Positions 12,333-26,100 of a DNA stretch of 64,000 nucleotides are shown piece by piece; the stretch's first letter is position 1; every line of letters starts with the position of its first letter. The translations under genes and the position numbers were made by a program. The notes beneath the pieces were generated by a model. The model was not told the origin of the DNA. It worked only from the letters and a program-made list of their open reading frames with translations, and did not search any database. The stretch is from Hymenolepis diminuta (taxonomy: Eukaryota > Platyhelminthes > Cestoda > Cyclophyllidea > Hymenolepididae), in assembly GCA_900708905.1 (NCBI GenBank), contig CAADRB010000045.1:1088476-1152475 (forward strand). The letters are read 5' to 3'.

Positions 12333-15300
12333 TTAGGGAGCACTCGTAGTAGTGACAAAAGTAGTAGTAGAGACAACTTTCGGCTGTACAGGCAAAGCCA
12401 TGAGTTGGTCGGGCGGAAGAGTTCTGTAAGATTTGACACTCTCGAAATGACCTGTTGCATAGTCTAGGAGAAGGAAGGTATCCACAGCAACCTCCATAGG
12501 GTTACCGGATTCCTTATCGATAACTCTTTCACGATATTCTGAAAGACGAATACGCTGAGCTGTTCCACTTTCAGGCTGTGGATTTACTACAAAATTGGAA
12601 AAAAGGGTAAACAATAAAATATGGAGGATCAGAAAACCTGTATTCAACCTGTAGTCAACTCACCAGCTTTTCCACTGATAAAGGAGAGGATGGTAGCTTT
12701 ATCAAGTCTTGAAAGGCGATTGGCACCCTGGAATAGGGATTGGATGGACGTAACCTGAGTGGGAGTGAGATTTAGACCCTCTCTTGAAAACGGCTGTGCC
12801 ATAAGAGTAACAGGTTGGGACGAAATCTGCTTCTGTACTGTAGTTGGCCCAGTAGTTGGTGCCAGGGGAAGCCTAGGAATTATCCTCGTATACTAAACAA
12901 AGAGGAAGAAAAACGAAAGCATAAAAGGGAGAAAAATAGGAAGCATTCCAAGTTTTTATCTTCACTCAATCATCCAGGACGGAGCCATTTCGATGTCGTC
13001 TTCAACCATCACTCCCTCTGATCTGTTCACTTTCGTCCTCCAACAAAATACCATAAAGCAGAGATGAAAAAGATGAACGAACACAGAAACAGAACCTGGT
13101 GACTAAACATCAGACGGAAATAAAGGAATCGTCAGAAAACAGCTGTGAGTCAAGAAATTTGGAAGTCGTCGAAGAAGTTATCGATACAGAGGCTTAAATA
13201 ACAGAATGGAGATATTCAGCCTATGAACTTGAAAAAACGTAGTCAAAATCATTAAACTCCATTTGTGCGCCGGTGGTAGTGATTAACTTGCACGTCTGAG
13301 ATATCAAATGTCACGAGAACAGTGCTCATCGGCGTATACTCAGTAACGTGATGTCGAACGATATTGGTTATTTTGATTAACAAGAGGGAGGGTAAAATGT
13401 GAGTTTTTCATAAGACCACTTCACGATATCTTCTTCATACACAAATTCTGTGAGTATTTTATACCATGGATTGTGGAAATTCTCGAATTGAAAGATAAGT
13501 AGGGAATAAGAACAAAGCACAAAATACGAATGAAAGCTCGTATCCAACCCCTGATTGTCAATCGTAGGGAAGGAATTGTAGCACTGTAAGTGAGTTTGGT
13601 CAATTCGGTAAATAGCCTTGACAATTTAGCACTTTTTACTTCACTCTGGGTCATTGCTAACTCTAAAGGTAATACTATTTCAGTGGTTTTCTACAGGTGC
13701 CTTGAAATCTGAAACTAGCATGTCGTATAGATGAGATATAAATAAAAGAACAGCGCTACTAGAAATCCAGGGAGATCTCTAAAAGTCAAAATCTACGACC
13801 TACTTCTTAGCAGTTGAACAGTTCCAAAATAAGTCTGGTGATAGAGCGGTCAACTTGAATGCTTGTCTGGTGAGGGGTCTTGTGTTGGATAGCCACCGAT
13901 GAGCAGAATGGCATATTGTGCCAACTAAGCCTTGCAGAATTCGAGTTTCTCAGCAGGGGAGCTCCATGATACTATTATCTACTTGAGATACGTATTGGAA
14001 AATGATTTGTATGTGCATGAGAGTAATAAACTTTTTAAACTATACTTAACCTATTTTTAAACTAATGAAATGGTCACGGTTAAGCTCTGTTTGCTTCAGC
14101 GCAAAATAAAACAACAGGTAAAGTTAATCATTCAAACTTTATTATAAAAAAATACATTCGCACAGTCGACAATCAGACAGTTTTCAACTAAAAATATGAT
14201 TTCACAAATATGCCATAAACGCGAAGGAATGACGATATATCTTAGGAATAGTGCGTGTAATGCAATGGGGTTAAACTGTACAAAGCGACACACAATGAAG
14301 GCCCTTAAAACTCTGATGGACTATACACACAAGCACAATATGCTATTCATTCATTTAACCAATCTCGATCTGGGGATTTTCGAGACAAAGGAATGACTTT
14401 AACAACTTTACAAACCCCTTGCTGCTGCTGTTGATTCTGCGCATTTTGGCCAGCTGGTGCAACTGGACGTAGGCCAGCATTAGCCACAATAATTCTCGGT
14501 TGTGGCTGGAGCCCAGATGCAACAGTAACACCACCAGTTGAAACAGCAGGTAAAATAATTGGAACAGATGCATTCGGCCTTGCCACCGATGTAATATTAG
14601 TATTTGTCACCGTTGAAGTGGGCGTAGCAGTTGTTGAAAGGGGTGTTCGTGGGCGGATTTGAATAAGCTGGGAATAATGAATTGTCATACATTTCAAAAT
14701 ATCATAGCTACTTAAATTAAATCAGTACAATAACTTACCCTTGGCTGCAGTTGAGGTGCTTGGGCAATGGGTACCTGAGGTAAAGAGGGAGATATGACAA
14801 AAGTCGTCGTCTGTTGAGGCTGCCCTTGAGGGGTACTGGCGACGGGTGTAAGATTTGGGGCTCGTATGATGATAGGTTGGGAGGTACCGGGTGTTGTTTG
14901 TATCTGAGTGGGAGTTGTTGCCATTTGAATACGCTAAAAAAATCAAAAACGTAAATAAAATAAGCAATTATTAATTCTATAGAATTATCAATAAGTTTTG
15001 AATAACAGCGATTGCAACAGCAATAGTAAGTTTACAATGACTGGAAAGCAATTGGAAGCATTAAAACTTCAAAAATGGAAAAGAAAATGAAAAACTTAAA
15101 AAGATTTAATCTCAAAATTTTGCTTGAGAAATATCTTCGCCCGTAGAAATTAAGAGTTCTTAAATTAGTAATAGAGTAAATAAAATTGTTTTTCTGTCCG
15201 ACAGTGGGTTAATGAAGACACCCCACAGATGAGAGAATCAGCCCGAATACTAAATGTTTAATGATTCATAGTGCCATATTAGAGATTAAAGTTCGCCTTC

Positions 15301-17162
15301 AGTGAACTTTGTCATGTTTAGAGTGCCTCTTAATTGCATCTACCTGTTCCCTACAATAAGGGATACAGTCAAATAGAGGTCACACGACTAGCAGCGGAAT
15401 TAAATCAATCAAGCAACAAGTTTTGAATATCGTGGACATCAACTCATTCGTGAACCTGAGAGTCAACTGAAATTTGAACATTAAGACGTTACTTAGAGAA
15501 GTGTAGATCTCGTGAAAATGCAGAAAATTCCAAGCCTCCAGAAAGCAAATAAGCTGACTTCTGATGCCCAAACTCCTAAATCAACTCTTTCTCGAACCCA
15601 TTCCTCGCCTCATTTCTTATTGGATTACTTTGGAATTCCCCTTATTCCTACACATTCCCACATTTAAAACATGTAGACGTATTTTGCTGTCATAGAAAGT
15701 AATTATGACTATATAAGATGGACCACTATTTACACATTTGTCTCCTTTATTGCATGTAATAACGCAGAACTATGAAGTTATTATGAAATAAAGGAGATTT
15801 GAAAATAAAACCTAACTGGTTTAAGACAATAAGGGACCACTCTAACTGATAACTGGATCACTCAAATGTTGCAACCTTTAATTAGCTAGATCCTAGTTTC
15901 TTGCTTCTGACTGATGAATCGAAGGGGTGTGATTAAAAAACTATCAGTCTTACCATGCATATCCGAGTAATGAAAAGGGTAGATCCAAAGCAATGGAACA
16001 CTGTTTATCAAAACATAACCTCCAGAGAACCGAGAAAATTTTGATTTTAAAATATTAATTTAAAAGATCTATGATTAACATTATTATTTGCAATTGCTCA
16101 CATCCAATGAAATGGGAAGAATCAAATTTCCTAAATAAACTGATTTTAATATATTCCAAGTATGTTCCCCAAGCGAATTAAGAGAAGTGCTAACGACACT
16201 TAGCTCAAGTGGGGAGAAGATATCCCGAGGCTGTTCTTATAAGAAATTCACATTCTACCACCCTACTTATTGACCAGACTTAACCAAGGTGGATAACAAT
16301 TACACATCACTGGATATGCACTGATCTCGTGATCTTCAACTTGGAAGATATGCACGATTTCGTTTTCTATACTTTCACTAGAAAATCTGATTAGCAGCTC
16401 AATTTACTTGAGATTTGACCAGCGAATTACAATAGAATGACGAAATACAAAACATACTGAATTTTTCTTAACTAAACCACTACTGACCTCAAAACTATAT
16501 GAACTTAATCACACAGAGCCCTTAGAATGCATGCCCAAGCTAAAATAAAATGTAGCTTTACCAATATAAAAAATCTGAGAGCAAAGAGATATGTACTACT
16601 TTACATGGCCTCTCTCATTTATTCTGTTTACCTTGTACGAGAATAGTACACTATAGTATATAAAGAAGCCATCACGTCAGATTCACTGACCCTAAAAAAT
16701 CAGCCTATGAACTATTGAAATACTGCAAATTTATAAGACGAGAAAACACGTGAGAACATCGACTTTAAATTAAATAAATAAAACAGTAATAAAAACCTAT
16801 TACATTAAACGAGCAGGTCAATTAGAGATAACAAGATACCTAAATAACGTTATTGCTAAGTCAAAATATCTACCTCAAAACCAAGTAACTCTTTTCTTAA
16901 TCGAACTGTTGGGTCAATTTTAAGATCACCTTGGAATAACCTATCAAAAAAAAAATTTTTAATTTACACCCTTAAACAAGACTTTTCCTTAAATATCTGG
17001 TGTGTCAAGTCGGATTTTGAGCATATGTAATTTGATGATACAGACCAAATGCCCCTTTTACAAAAAAACTTTTGATTAACCCAACGAAGCACATAATAAA
17101 TAACGGAAAACAATTTCTCAAACATAAATCATGGCATTATTTATTACAGGAGAATATCAGGA

Positions 17163-17199
<37 letters not shown>

Positions 17200-20100
17200 G
17201 TCCCAAGTACAGTAAATAGATTGGCAGAGCTATTTTACATTAAAAGAGGATAATAAGCAAATTTGGACCTACGTAGATTGTTGAACAGGTGTTTTCTTCG
17301 CTACAAAAATTCAAATGAAGAAAGACTCCCTCAATGTTCTGAATTTATTATCTACTTCTATTAGAGCTCTCCATTTTCACCTCCTATTTGACTATTTACT
17401 GTTCCTCTGTTTAGATGCCTCTCCTTGAGTAAAATTGACGATGAATTACATTGTTCTAAATCGTTTTTTCTGCGTGTAATGAAAAAGGTGTATTCTAACC
17501 GGATGTTCTATTGAAAATTACGCTATATAATCTTAGGCACTGTTAATCATTTCTACAAGCCTGATACAAGATAGAAACTCCAAAATCACTCAATTCCACA
17601 GACTTCTTCGTTCGATAAAAGGAAGTAATTAAAGTACTGTGATTCGGTAGTGTAGAGGTCAACATACACATGCGCCAAGTTATAGTTCATGTGCATCCAG
17701 AAAAGGTATGAACAAACACACTACAATTTCTCATCAAAAAGGCTACAGAATACCGCTTATCTACCCACGATAAGTCGTTTGAACACATTTTCTTTCAATG
17801 AATTTGAGGAATATTATGATTTGAATCAAAGAAAACAGGGCGCAAGAGTGACTTAAGCCACCGTCATTCGTAATAATTAAATATATGCTTACGCATAGGA
17901 AACTTCCAATTGCCTTGATCATGAGCATATCGAGACTTAAATGTTTGTCAACAGTCTTCAATCAAAGGAGTCAAAGCACCTCGATTCTTATCAAGTACTC
18001 TTCAGTAAATAACCTTCAAGTAAGAATAGCGCATAAAGATAGGATATAAGTGACGACGTGGATGAACATATGTAACAGCCAAACCCATTTAGGAAAACGT
18101 CTTCCGATACTCAAGTAAGATGAAAAATCGCCTGTGAGAATCACTGAACGTTAACTAATACCTTACTGATGGACAATCACTCGACGGCCAATGTTATAAC
18201 CATGCGAGTTACTCGATTTGTTCAGAGAAAATCGAGCTGATTAGATAACTTACCCATGTGGTATACATAAAAGGTAAAAAGTGACCACTTACGGCACCAG
18301 TATTCGCAATGATAACAGTTTGTTGTTGGGTTTGAGAAGTTTGCTGTTGCTGTTGAGTCTGCTGCTGCTGTTGCTGAGCAGCAGCCGCAGCAGTAGCAGT
18401 ATTTGCTAGAGTAATTAATCCATCTGCCACTTGTACAAAACGCTGCTGCTGCTGTCCAGACACCTCAACAGTAACAGTAGTGCTGCTGCCTTCCTGTTGT
18501 TGAGGCACCGCTGAAGGCACAGACGGCGTCTGAATGACATTGACAGGTGTCGACGTTGCGGTCGTCGTTGACCAAGGTCGGACAAGGCGGAAACGCGGTT
18601 GAAGTTGATGCTGCTGCTGTTGAGCGAACATTTGGGAAATTAATTGACCACTGCTACCAGAGATACTGACGGGCATACCACCCGAGCGTTGGAGGAGAAT
18701 TGTGGTACCACCCTGCTGTTCTTGTGAACGAATTGCTGTTGTGGCCGTATTTGAAGGAAGGATCTCCGCAAAACCTCTGCAAAAAGGAAGAGTATAATAA
18801 ATAGGAATTAACAGAAAACTATATCGTTAATGCAATAATTTTACAGCTTCGATTGAAATAGATTCCAACTAAGGAAGATATCAAACACCGTCTATATTAA
18901 TAAAAATCTTGAATGAATGGCAGCTTCAAGAAGGGCTGCCACCGCAATGCTGACAGATCCAATTCGAGATAAATCAACCAATGTTTCAAACTGATATTCT
19001 TGAAATAATACGTCTAGATGGACCTTAACATAACTTCCTAAACTCTACATCATTCGAGAATTATAAATAGCGGTTAAATAAGTTTGTCCCGAAAGGTTAC
19101 CTTCTGTACATGACTTTATTCCACCATGTCAAAAATATTTCTACCAAAATCAAATAAACATGCCGAAGGATCACTGCAACAACTTTATGTATCGAATTTC
19201 TGGATGCTTTAAATCCAGCAAACCGTCACATATTAAATATCATCCCAAATATCGATGTTAGATATGGTATTAGAGTAGCTATTTTACTTTACTTTGAAAG
19301 TTGCGGGAGCCATAAACATACTAATTTCTAAATTAAGCAATAAGTGCAATTAAATTTTATTCAATCTGAATTGAGTAACATACAAGCAAAATTCCCGACC
19401 CCGTGGGTCGAATTCCCTTACTTTGTCTACCCAAAATTAAAACCTTACCTTACGTCCAAACCCACAAAACTGGTATAACGTAAATCACTTTTATAAATGG
19501 ACAAGTTTCAGGTTTCGTTATGGACAGATGGAGTTTATAAATCTGGCGAGACGCATTGTTCACCGTGCTCGTCAGACACGTCAGAGATCATGGGTTCGAT
19601 TCCCATCGGCGCACACCCCGTGAGAGGAACAGCCAAGCGTACTGGCTAAATTTTGTTGATATAGTGCCAGAATTCGGGTCTCTTGCCTGGGAGACTCCAC
19701 TATGCCTGCCCAAGATGAACATTAGAAAAAGCATTCATAGATGGACTTGGCCATTATTCTAGAATCACATCAGTGTGTTCCAAGACGTTTACTGATATTC
19801 ATTCTCACCTACCAGCATGTATATAATCCTCGTCTCTGTAAAGACAGTGTAAGGAATGAAATTTACCTCGGTTACCTTCATCACCAAACTCCCCACCATT
19901 CTCATTATTCTGGGTCTTAAGAGGTTGAAAAAACTAAAATCGATGCTGATTCAGCGATGGGATAAAGGCTACATCATAATACTATTTTGCTCAATTTCAT
20001 ACGTCTTATTTCTGTACCTCAGTAGTAATGTAGACATTATCCGAGCTCATTAGGAGCGTTCACAGCAATTGACTTGGCTAAGGAGAAGGTACCCTGAAGC

Positions 20101-23100
20101 CGCTCTAGTCAGAAATTCACATTCTATCACCCCTTTTTTTGACCAGAATTAACCAGGGTGGTTGGTCATCCACAACACTGGAAATGCATCGACGGGTATT
20201 GATCTCGCAACCTCTGACTTCGAAGACGTGCACAGAGCAACCGATACACATATGAAGAGTAACATTTTCAAATACTCATTTTATGAAGTTGATCATTCTA
20301 ATTAATAGGCACCTATCAAGCAGGACGTGCACGTTTACCATTAACCACCCATACAATATGTAGTATACTAGTGATGTGTTATCAAATTTTTAACGGTTTC
20401 TCGAGTCGACAAGAATTTTGCATCCTTACATTTATTAGACAGAGTATGCCCTAGAGACTTCCCATTATTTTATGCGGTATTTGCTAAAATGATGTGAGGC
20501 AGACTCCTTTTTGTACCTAACTTGAATAGGCGTATTCGAACTCTTCGAATATCGGACAGTTAATAGGACTGGCGGTTCAGCGGCATGGGGGCTGGATGTC
20601 TAACCACACTATGTTTTACGATTAGCAGCTTAAAGCTCCAATCATGTACGACGACAATGGCTCTGTACAAACAGATCCAAAAAATGTCACCAAAGGAAGC
20701 AGTTGAGAAAGTTTGATTAACTTGCCGGAAACCTCTCGGAGCATTAATCGCAAAAGTTCCATCAGGGTTAACCGTGTTTCCACCGTCCTCCTCAAGATCA
20801 TCCTCCTCTTCTTCATCGTCCTCACCCCCAGAATGCTGATGGGAAGCGGAAGTACCTTGATCTCGACCACCTCGCTGCTGCTGTCTAGCAGAATTCTCCT
20901 GCAATCTACTCCCGATGACAACTTGTCTCACATTGCAGCCTGACGCAGTGACAGAGAAAGGCACCCATTGCTGTGGTGGTTGCTGTTGAGTGGGCTGTCG
21001 GTTAGCATCACTCCATGCTGCTGGAATTTGCGTTGGTTGGAGGATGGGTTGAAGGTGATGCTGGGGACCTGGTGCTGCTGTGTGTATGTGAGTGCCAGTA
21101 GGGAGGAGAGTTTTCTTGGCTTGGGAGGCGTGAAGTTTTGCACGACGTGCCTCTTCACGGGCTTGTCTTCTCACCTCCATTTCCTGCTCCTTTTGCTTGC
21201 GTCTCTCCTCACGAGCTTTCTCTTGTTGTTCTAGAATGGTAATAAAAAATATGAGGAGTTAAATTGGAAGATCAAACTAAATGAAGTCTCCATAGGGCTA
21301 ATAATCAACGGCGTTCGTTCTACGAAAGTAATAGGAGTGCCGGTTAACAACAGACTTTAAGCTCCCATTAATTCAGCAGCATGGTTTATTTTAAGCTCTA
21401 TGCTCTTACAGATCTTGTTCTGAGAAGCTCTTAATACAAAGCTATGAAGATAAAGTATTGTGGCAATTATGGAATATCTATCTGATTCACTTACAAGAAG
21501 GCCTTATTCAGGAGACCAGGTACTGATAATAACTATAAAGAAAGCACATGTAGTTATAACTAAGGCAGATTGTGGAAAACTCGAACTTTTCTGGGTGAGA
21601 TAAGCAAATCATACTAGAAAAATAAGATTCAATGAAATCAAATCCACATTTTTCAAGCTATGAGAGATTTACGATGGAGAACGTTTCAAAAAAGAAAGTG
21701 TTTTATTTTATAAAAACATCTACCACACCTAAAAGGGAGAAATAGAAGACATCGACCTTTCAATTGTTTTACTTTTAGAGGCTTCATCCCGTTCAAAGTA
21801 GATGAGAAATTGACAATAATGTTGAGCGAATGAAAGATGATTTTAAGAAAAGACTGACAGACTAAGAACAAAAAGCGAATGAACACAAAAGTGTAAGGTA
21901 TTACTGACACACTACGAAGAAGGCGAAATACGACAATTAGTAAATAAATCGAAAAGGGAATTATTCTTGTTTGAAAAGGAAAGTATTACATGTCGCAAAG
22001 CACATTAGAAGTTGGCCCACAACCAAGTTAGCCAAACTGAAGCACGTAGAGTGAACCTATGAGGAAGTTCAGTGCAGTCATCGATTAGATCAGGTCAATT
22101 AGTCATTTGTCACCTTCACACTAGATAGAGATTTGCGAAGTGGTCGTCCCCTATGCTTCTTGATCCTTATTTTCATATTTTATACATCTTAAAGATGTGC
22201 CATGAACACATCAGTACCACTGGATGAACTAAGAGCAGGTGACTGTAGCACCTTACCTCTTCCTTTAAACCACAATTTCAATACAATTACACGCTTGACT
22301 CGATTTGCTTTACTTTTTGTTCGCTTGTTATTTTTGTCTCTCCTTTACCGACACACTCATCAGTGTTTTCCCATTGGCCGTGCATCAGTATTACATACAG
22401 CATTTCAGCCACCTTAAGACCTGCTCATAGAGTCTTTTCTGTACCCTCATGGAGTAGAAGCATGAGTTATATTACATCACCAGTGGCATAAGTAGCCTTA
22501 CTTTCCGCTTTGGGTTTGAAACCTCCAACGAGAAAGATACTATATAAATCATTACGATTCAATCTTATTTACTCGATTAGGTAAGACAATAATTTCGATT
22601 CAAGTTGCGAAAATAAGGCAAAGATAAACTACTCAAAGGGATCAGTATTCCAATAGATATCATTCTCTATGTAGAATCAAAACTGTCCTAACGTAAACAC
22701 TTTCCATACTGTATATATAAACGAAGTACCCAGATTCGTAAGAACAAAAAATTTTAAAAAATCAAATCCTGCCCGTCAATGGCACAGTAGTCTACTGAGT
22801 CAGATGCCACGACATCGAAGTCCATCGATCCGCAGTGGTATAAATGTCCAGCCAAAATGATTTTTTCTGATCTCAAGCAAGGTGAAAAAATGCGAATGTC
22901 TCACAAGAACAGCCTTAGAATAGCCTCCCTATATGTAAGTAAAATGTTGCTGACTTTCCTTTATAGACAATATTATCCTTTCAACGGGCTTTGGGATTTA
23001 CTACCAATTAAAAGAAAAACTATGGCGCATTGATCACTGCGTCAGAAGCCATGGGTTCAATTCCCAATGAGTGAAATGGCCAACTGTACAAATTAAATGA

Positions 23101-26100
23101 GGTTAATAAAGTGGGAGAATTCGAGTCACAACAAAGGGGCTCTAGATGCCACTCTACCCCAGATGAGCATTAAAAAAAAACACTTTCCTAAATGGGCTTG
23201 GGAATTAAAACTATTATGACAATTCAATCAGATGTTAATGACATTTACCAGTAGGTATACAAAAGTCAGAACAAACAATCGAAAACAAAACTTTTGGACT
23301 AGGATTACATACTAAATCAGGCCACTGCAATTGACAAAAAGAGTCCCAGATTCAGAAATCCTCTGAACTGCTAATAATAGACTATAAGACAGCTAAAGCA
23401 AAACTATTTTTCTGGATAAAAATAGATATCAAAATTAGCGTACGAATAGGTATAATCAACTCCCATAAAAAGATATGAAAATCTAAACATCTAAACATTA
23501 CATGCAGGTATATGTTTCAAAAACTACTTTGTCCGCAGTACGCTACCAACTATCAAAAGTTGAATTTGACTTAAAATAGTTATAAGAAAAATTCACTTGA
23601 ATACGGCTCAGGTAGTTGTTAAATCAAGTAGTGCTTAACTTAAGATAAATAGAAAATCATTTGCGAGTTAAAAAACGACGAATAACTATAGATACATATT
23701 GGGAATGGAATAAGAAAAAAAAAGTTGAATTTAGGCAATCTGCAAAAAATCATTCGATCCTTTAAGATTGCCATTATGCAGATGCATTCAGTAAAAGATT
23801 TTTTAGTGACACATGATATTTAACTAATTATTTAGTTGAAAAGTGACACTTAATCTACGGACTACCAACTAGTGTTTTCAGAAAAAGAGAATACAAATAC
23901 AAACTGGTCAAATTATGCTGTAAAGGATAATAAGGCGTCAAAACCGATATTTAAGTATTTAATCTTATAATGTAAAATCATGTATTAAAAGACAGTGTCA
24001 TATGCACTTGACTTACGATGAAAGAAAGACACCCGAACTTCAAATACAGAAAGCTGAATAAGATAATCTAACTTCGACTTTCAACAGCGCAAAAAATTTA
24101 AGGGAAATTAATTACTTTGAAGCGATAGAATAACTAAGAAGGCCTATTTTATGGATTTATCACAATTTATAGGATCGTGAATGATCGAAATGACCAAATA
24201 ACAGTTCTTAAGTGAGAGAGAAACATACTTGATATGGACAGAGCTAAGGTCTACTGGACCAGCTTATCTGTTCATATCCTACAGGGGCAATTAACCAGTA
24301 TGGTCACTCATCCACACTATGAGATTTTTTACCTCTGGGCAAACATCTCGACGCCTATGACCGAAAAGGCGTACAAATTAACTGTTACACCACCGAAACA
24401 CAATAATGAAAAAGGTAATCAGTTTAACAAGGTGCATTGGCAGTGCATTGGTTAAAGTGCTTGTCTGTGGAGTCAAGGCTTCGATTCTTATAAGTGCGGA
24501 CTGGTCAACAGCAATGTTTAAGAACGGATAATAAACGAGACGGTAGATTTCCCGTTTTTCGTCAGTGGTCTCCAAAATAAACTTAGGAGTTAAATCAATT
24601 TTACAACTAAGCATTAAATAAAATGATAATAAACAGATGGATCTCGCACCCCTAACGTCTAAATTGAGACTTTAAACTGTAGTTAGACTGCTTGTGTTTC
24701 TTCGAGAAACTGCTGATCATCCAAAAAAGGATAGCTAGCATAGATTCAGTTCGAAAATTTTATACGGAAACACAATTTCATCCGGTCTTTCATATTTAAT
24801 TTTATAGTATATGTCAGAGTATGAGATTCAAGTTGCAACAAGGAGAAATAGAAAACAAAATTAAAACATGGACATCATTTTTAAAAAATAAGAACCAACA
24901 CCAAATAACAGATCTAAGTATAAGAATACTCATAAATTATTAAACGAAGTGAACAAATAAAAGACAAACTATCAAAATAACTTCAAAAAATGTCAAAACC
25001 CAAGGCACATACATAGAGCTCTAATAATAGGTTAAATTGACTTGTATTATTTAAGCAAAACCTTAAACGTACCCTTCTTTTGCCTTTTTGCCTCAATTCC
25101 AATGGCAGGAAGATCATTAAAGTCCAGCAGTTTAATTTTACTAGCACGCTTATTAGCAGCCACCGCTGTAGTGGAGGAAGGATGAGAAGAGGATGAAGGA
25201 GTTGCCGCAGCGTTTTCAATACACCCAGCATTGGCTGGAGTGGAAACAGAGGAAGGATTATTCGCTCCAAGAAGTACTGGTCGCCGTGAAGTTGAGTCGC
25301 CAAAATCACGTCCATTTCTACCTGCAACCGCCGCCGCTGACGATTTATTGTTTGTAGGAGTGGATGGTGCGTTAGCACCATGCATAGCTAGTAGTCTTGC
25401 TCTAGCAGAAGATCCTGGCACTGTCTGTGCATTTCCGGTGGAAATATCTCCGTCAATCAAGTCCGCTTTTCGAGATACAGGTGTGCAGCGAGGAAAACTC
25501 GGAGCACGTCTATTTTGTAAGTTGTTTGTTGCGGTCGTGGTAGTTTCACCTAATGTTTCGGATTTAGCGAAACCCCGACCGGGAATGGGAACATGAATAC
25601 GACGTCTTTCGCATTCCTCGTGTAACTTCTCTAAATATATATCCTTCATGTTATTGGCGGGTGTCTGTCCTTTGATATTAAATCCAATGGTGGCATTAAG
25701 GCAACCACCTTTGATATCTCCTGATTCTTGCGATCGTTCAAAACCAATGGCCTTATTGGAAACCTTCTCACTAAAGAATTCCGACATTGGCAAAATTTTA
25801 TTGCTCAGAGTATCGTAAATGCCAGCCTCAAGGAGTTCTTTAAGAGTTGAGAAGAATTCGTGATTTGTGTCGGAAAGGTCAAGGCACAAGCAATTGAGAG
25901 GTGATCGACATTGAAGCACTGTAGCTGCACTTCTTATGTACGAATTATCATCAGCTAAGGCCATGTTAATCACCTTTTCAACAATTTCAGAAACCTAAAT
26001 TTAAATAGTAAACGAATATTAATATGCAAGGAGTCAAAATGATAAAAAGATACTTAAAGCAAATTTCACATCAGCAACAATGTAAACACAATTGATATAA

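Larger units (their letters stand above)
14934..18292. other. NELFA intron 4
   Basis: 3.36-kb intron holding one S1 repeat (16186-16370) and an AT dinucleotide microsatellite (about 17165-17195). The remaining open frames are short and featureless. Confidence 0.6.
18775..20732. other. NELFA intron 3
   Basis: 1.96-kb intron that carries an S2 repeat (19543-19800, plus strand) and an S1 repeat (20045-20250, minus strand). No gene is seen. Confidence 0.6.
21231..25072. other. NELFA intron 2
   Basis: 3.84-kb intron, the largest in the gene. It contains an R3 copy (21995-22215), an S2 copy (23021-23265), an S1-like fragment (about 24250-24345) and a SINE head (24432-24512). No supported coding sequence lies in it. 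Confidence 0.6.

Noticed and set aside
12065..12460. 131-codon minus-strand frame
   Set aside because: Overlaps the last NELFA exon in another frame and consists of low-complexity hydrophobic sequence.
19586..19620. tRNA gene suggested by a perfect B box
   Set aside because: The 5' and 3' ends do not form an acceptor stem, and the sequence continues into the S2 repeat body. It is a SINE head.
24983..25381. 132-codon minus-strand frame
   Set aside because: Out-of-frame overlap with NELFA exon 2, whose own frame matches NELF-A.
25231..25596. 121-codon open frame on the plus strand
   Set aside because: Antisense shadow of NELFA exon 2.
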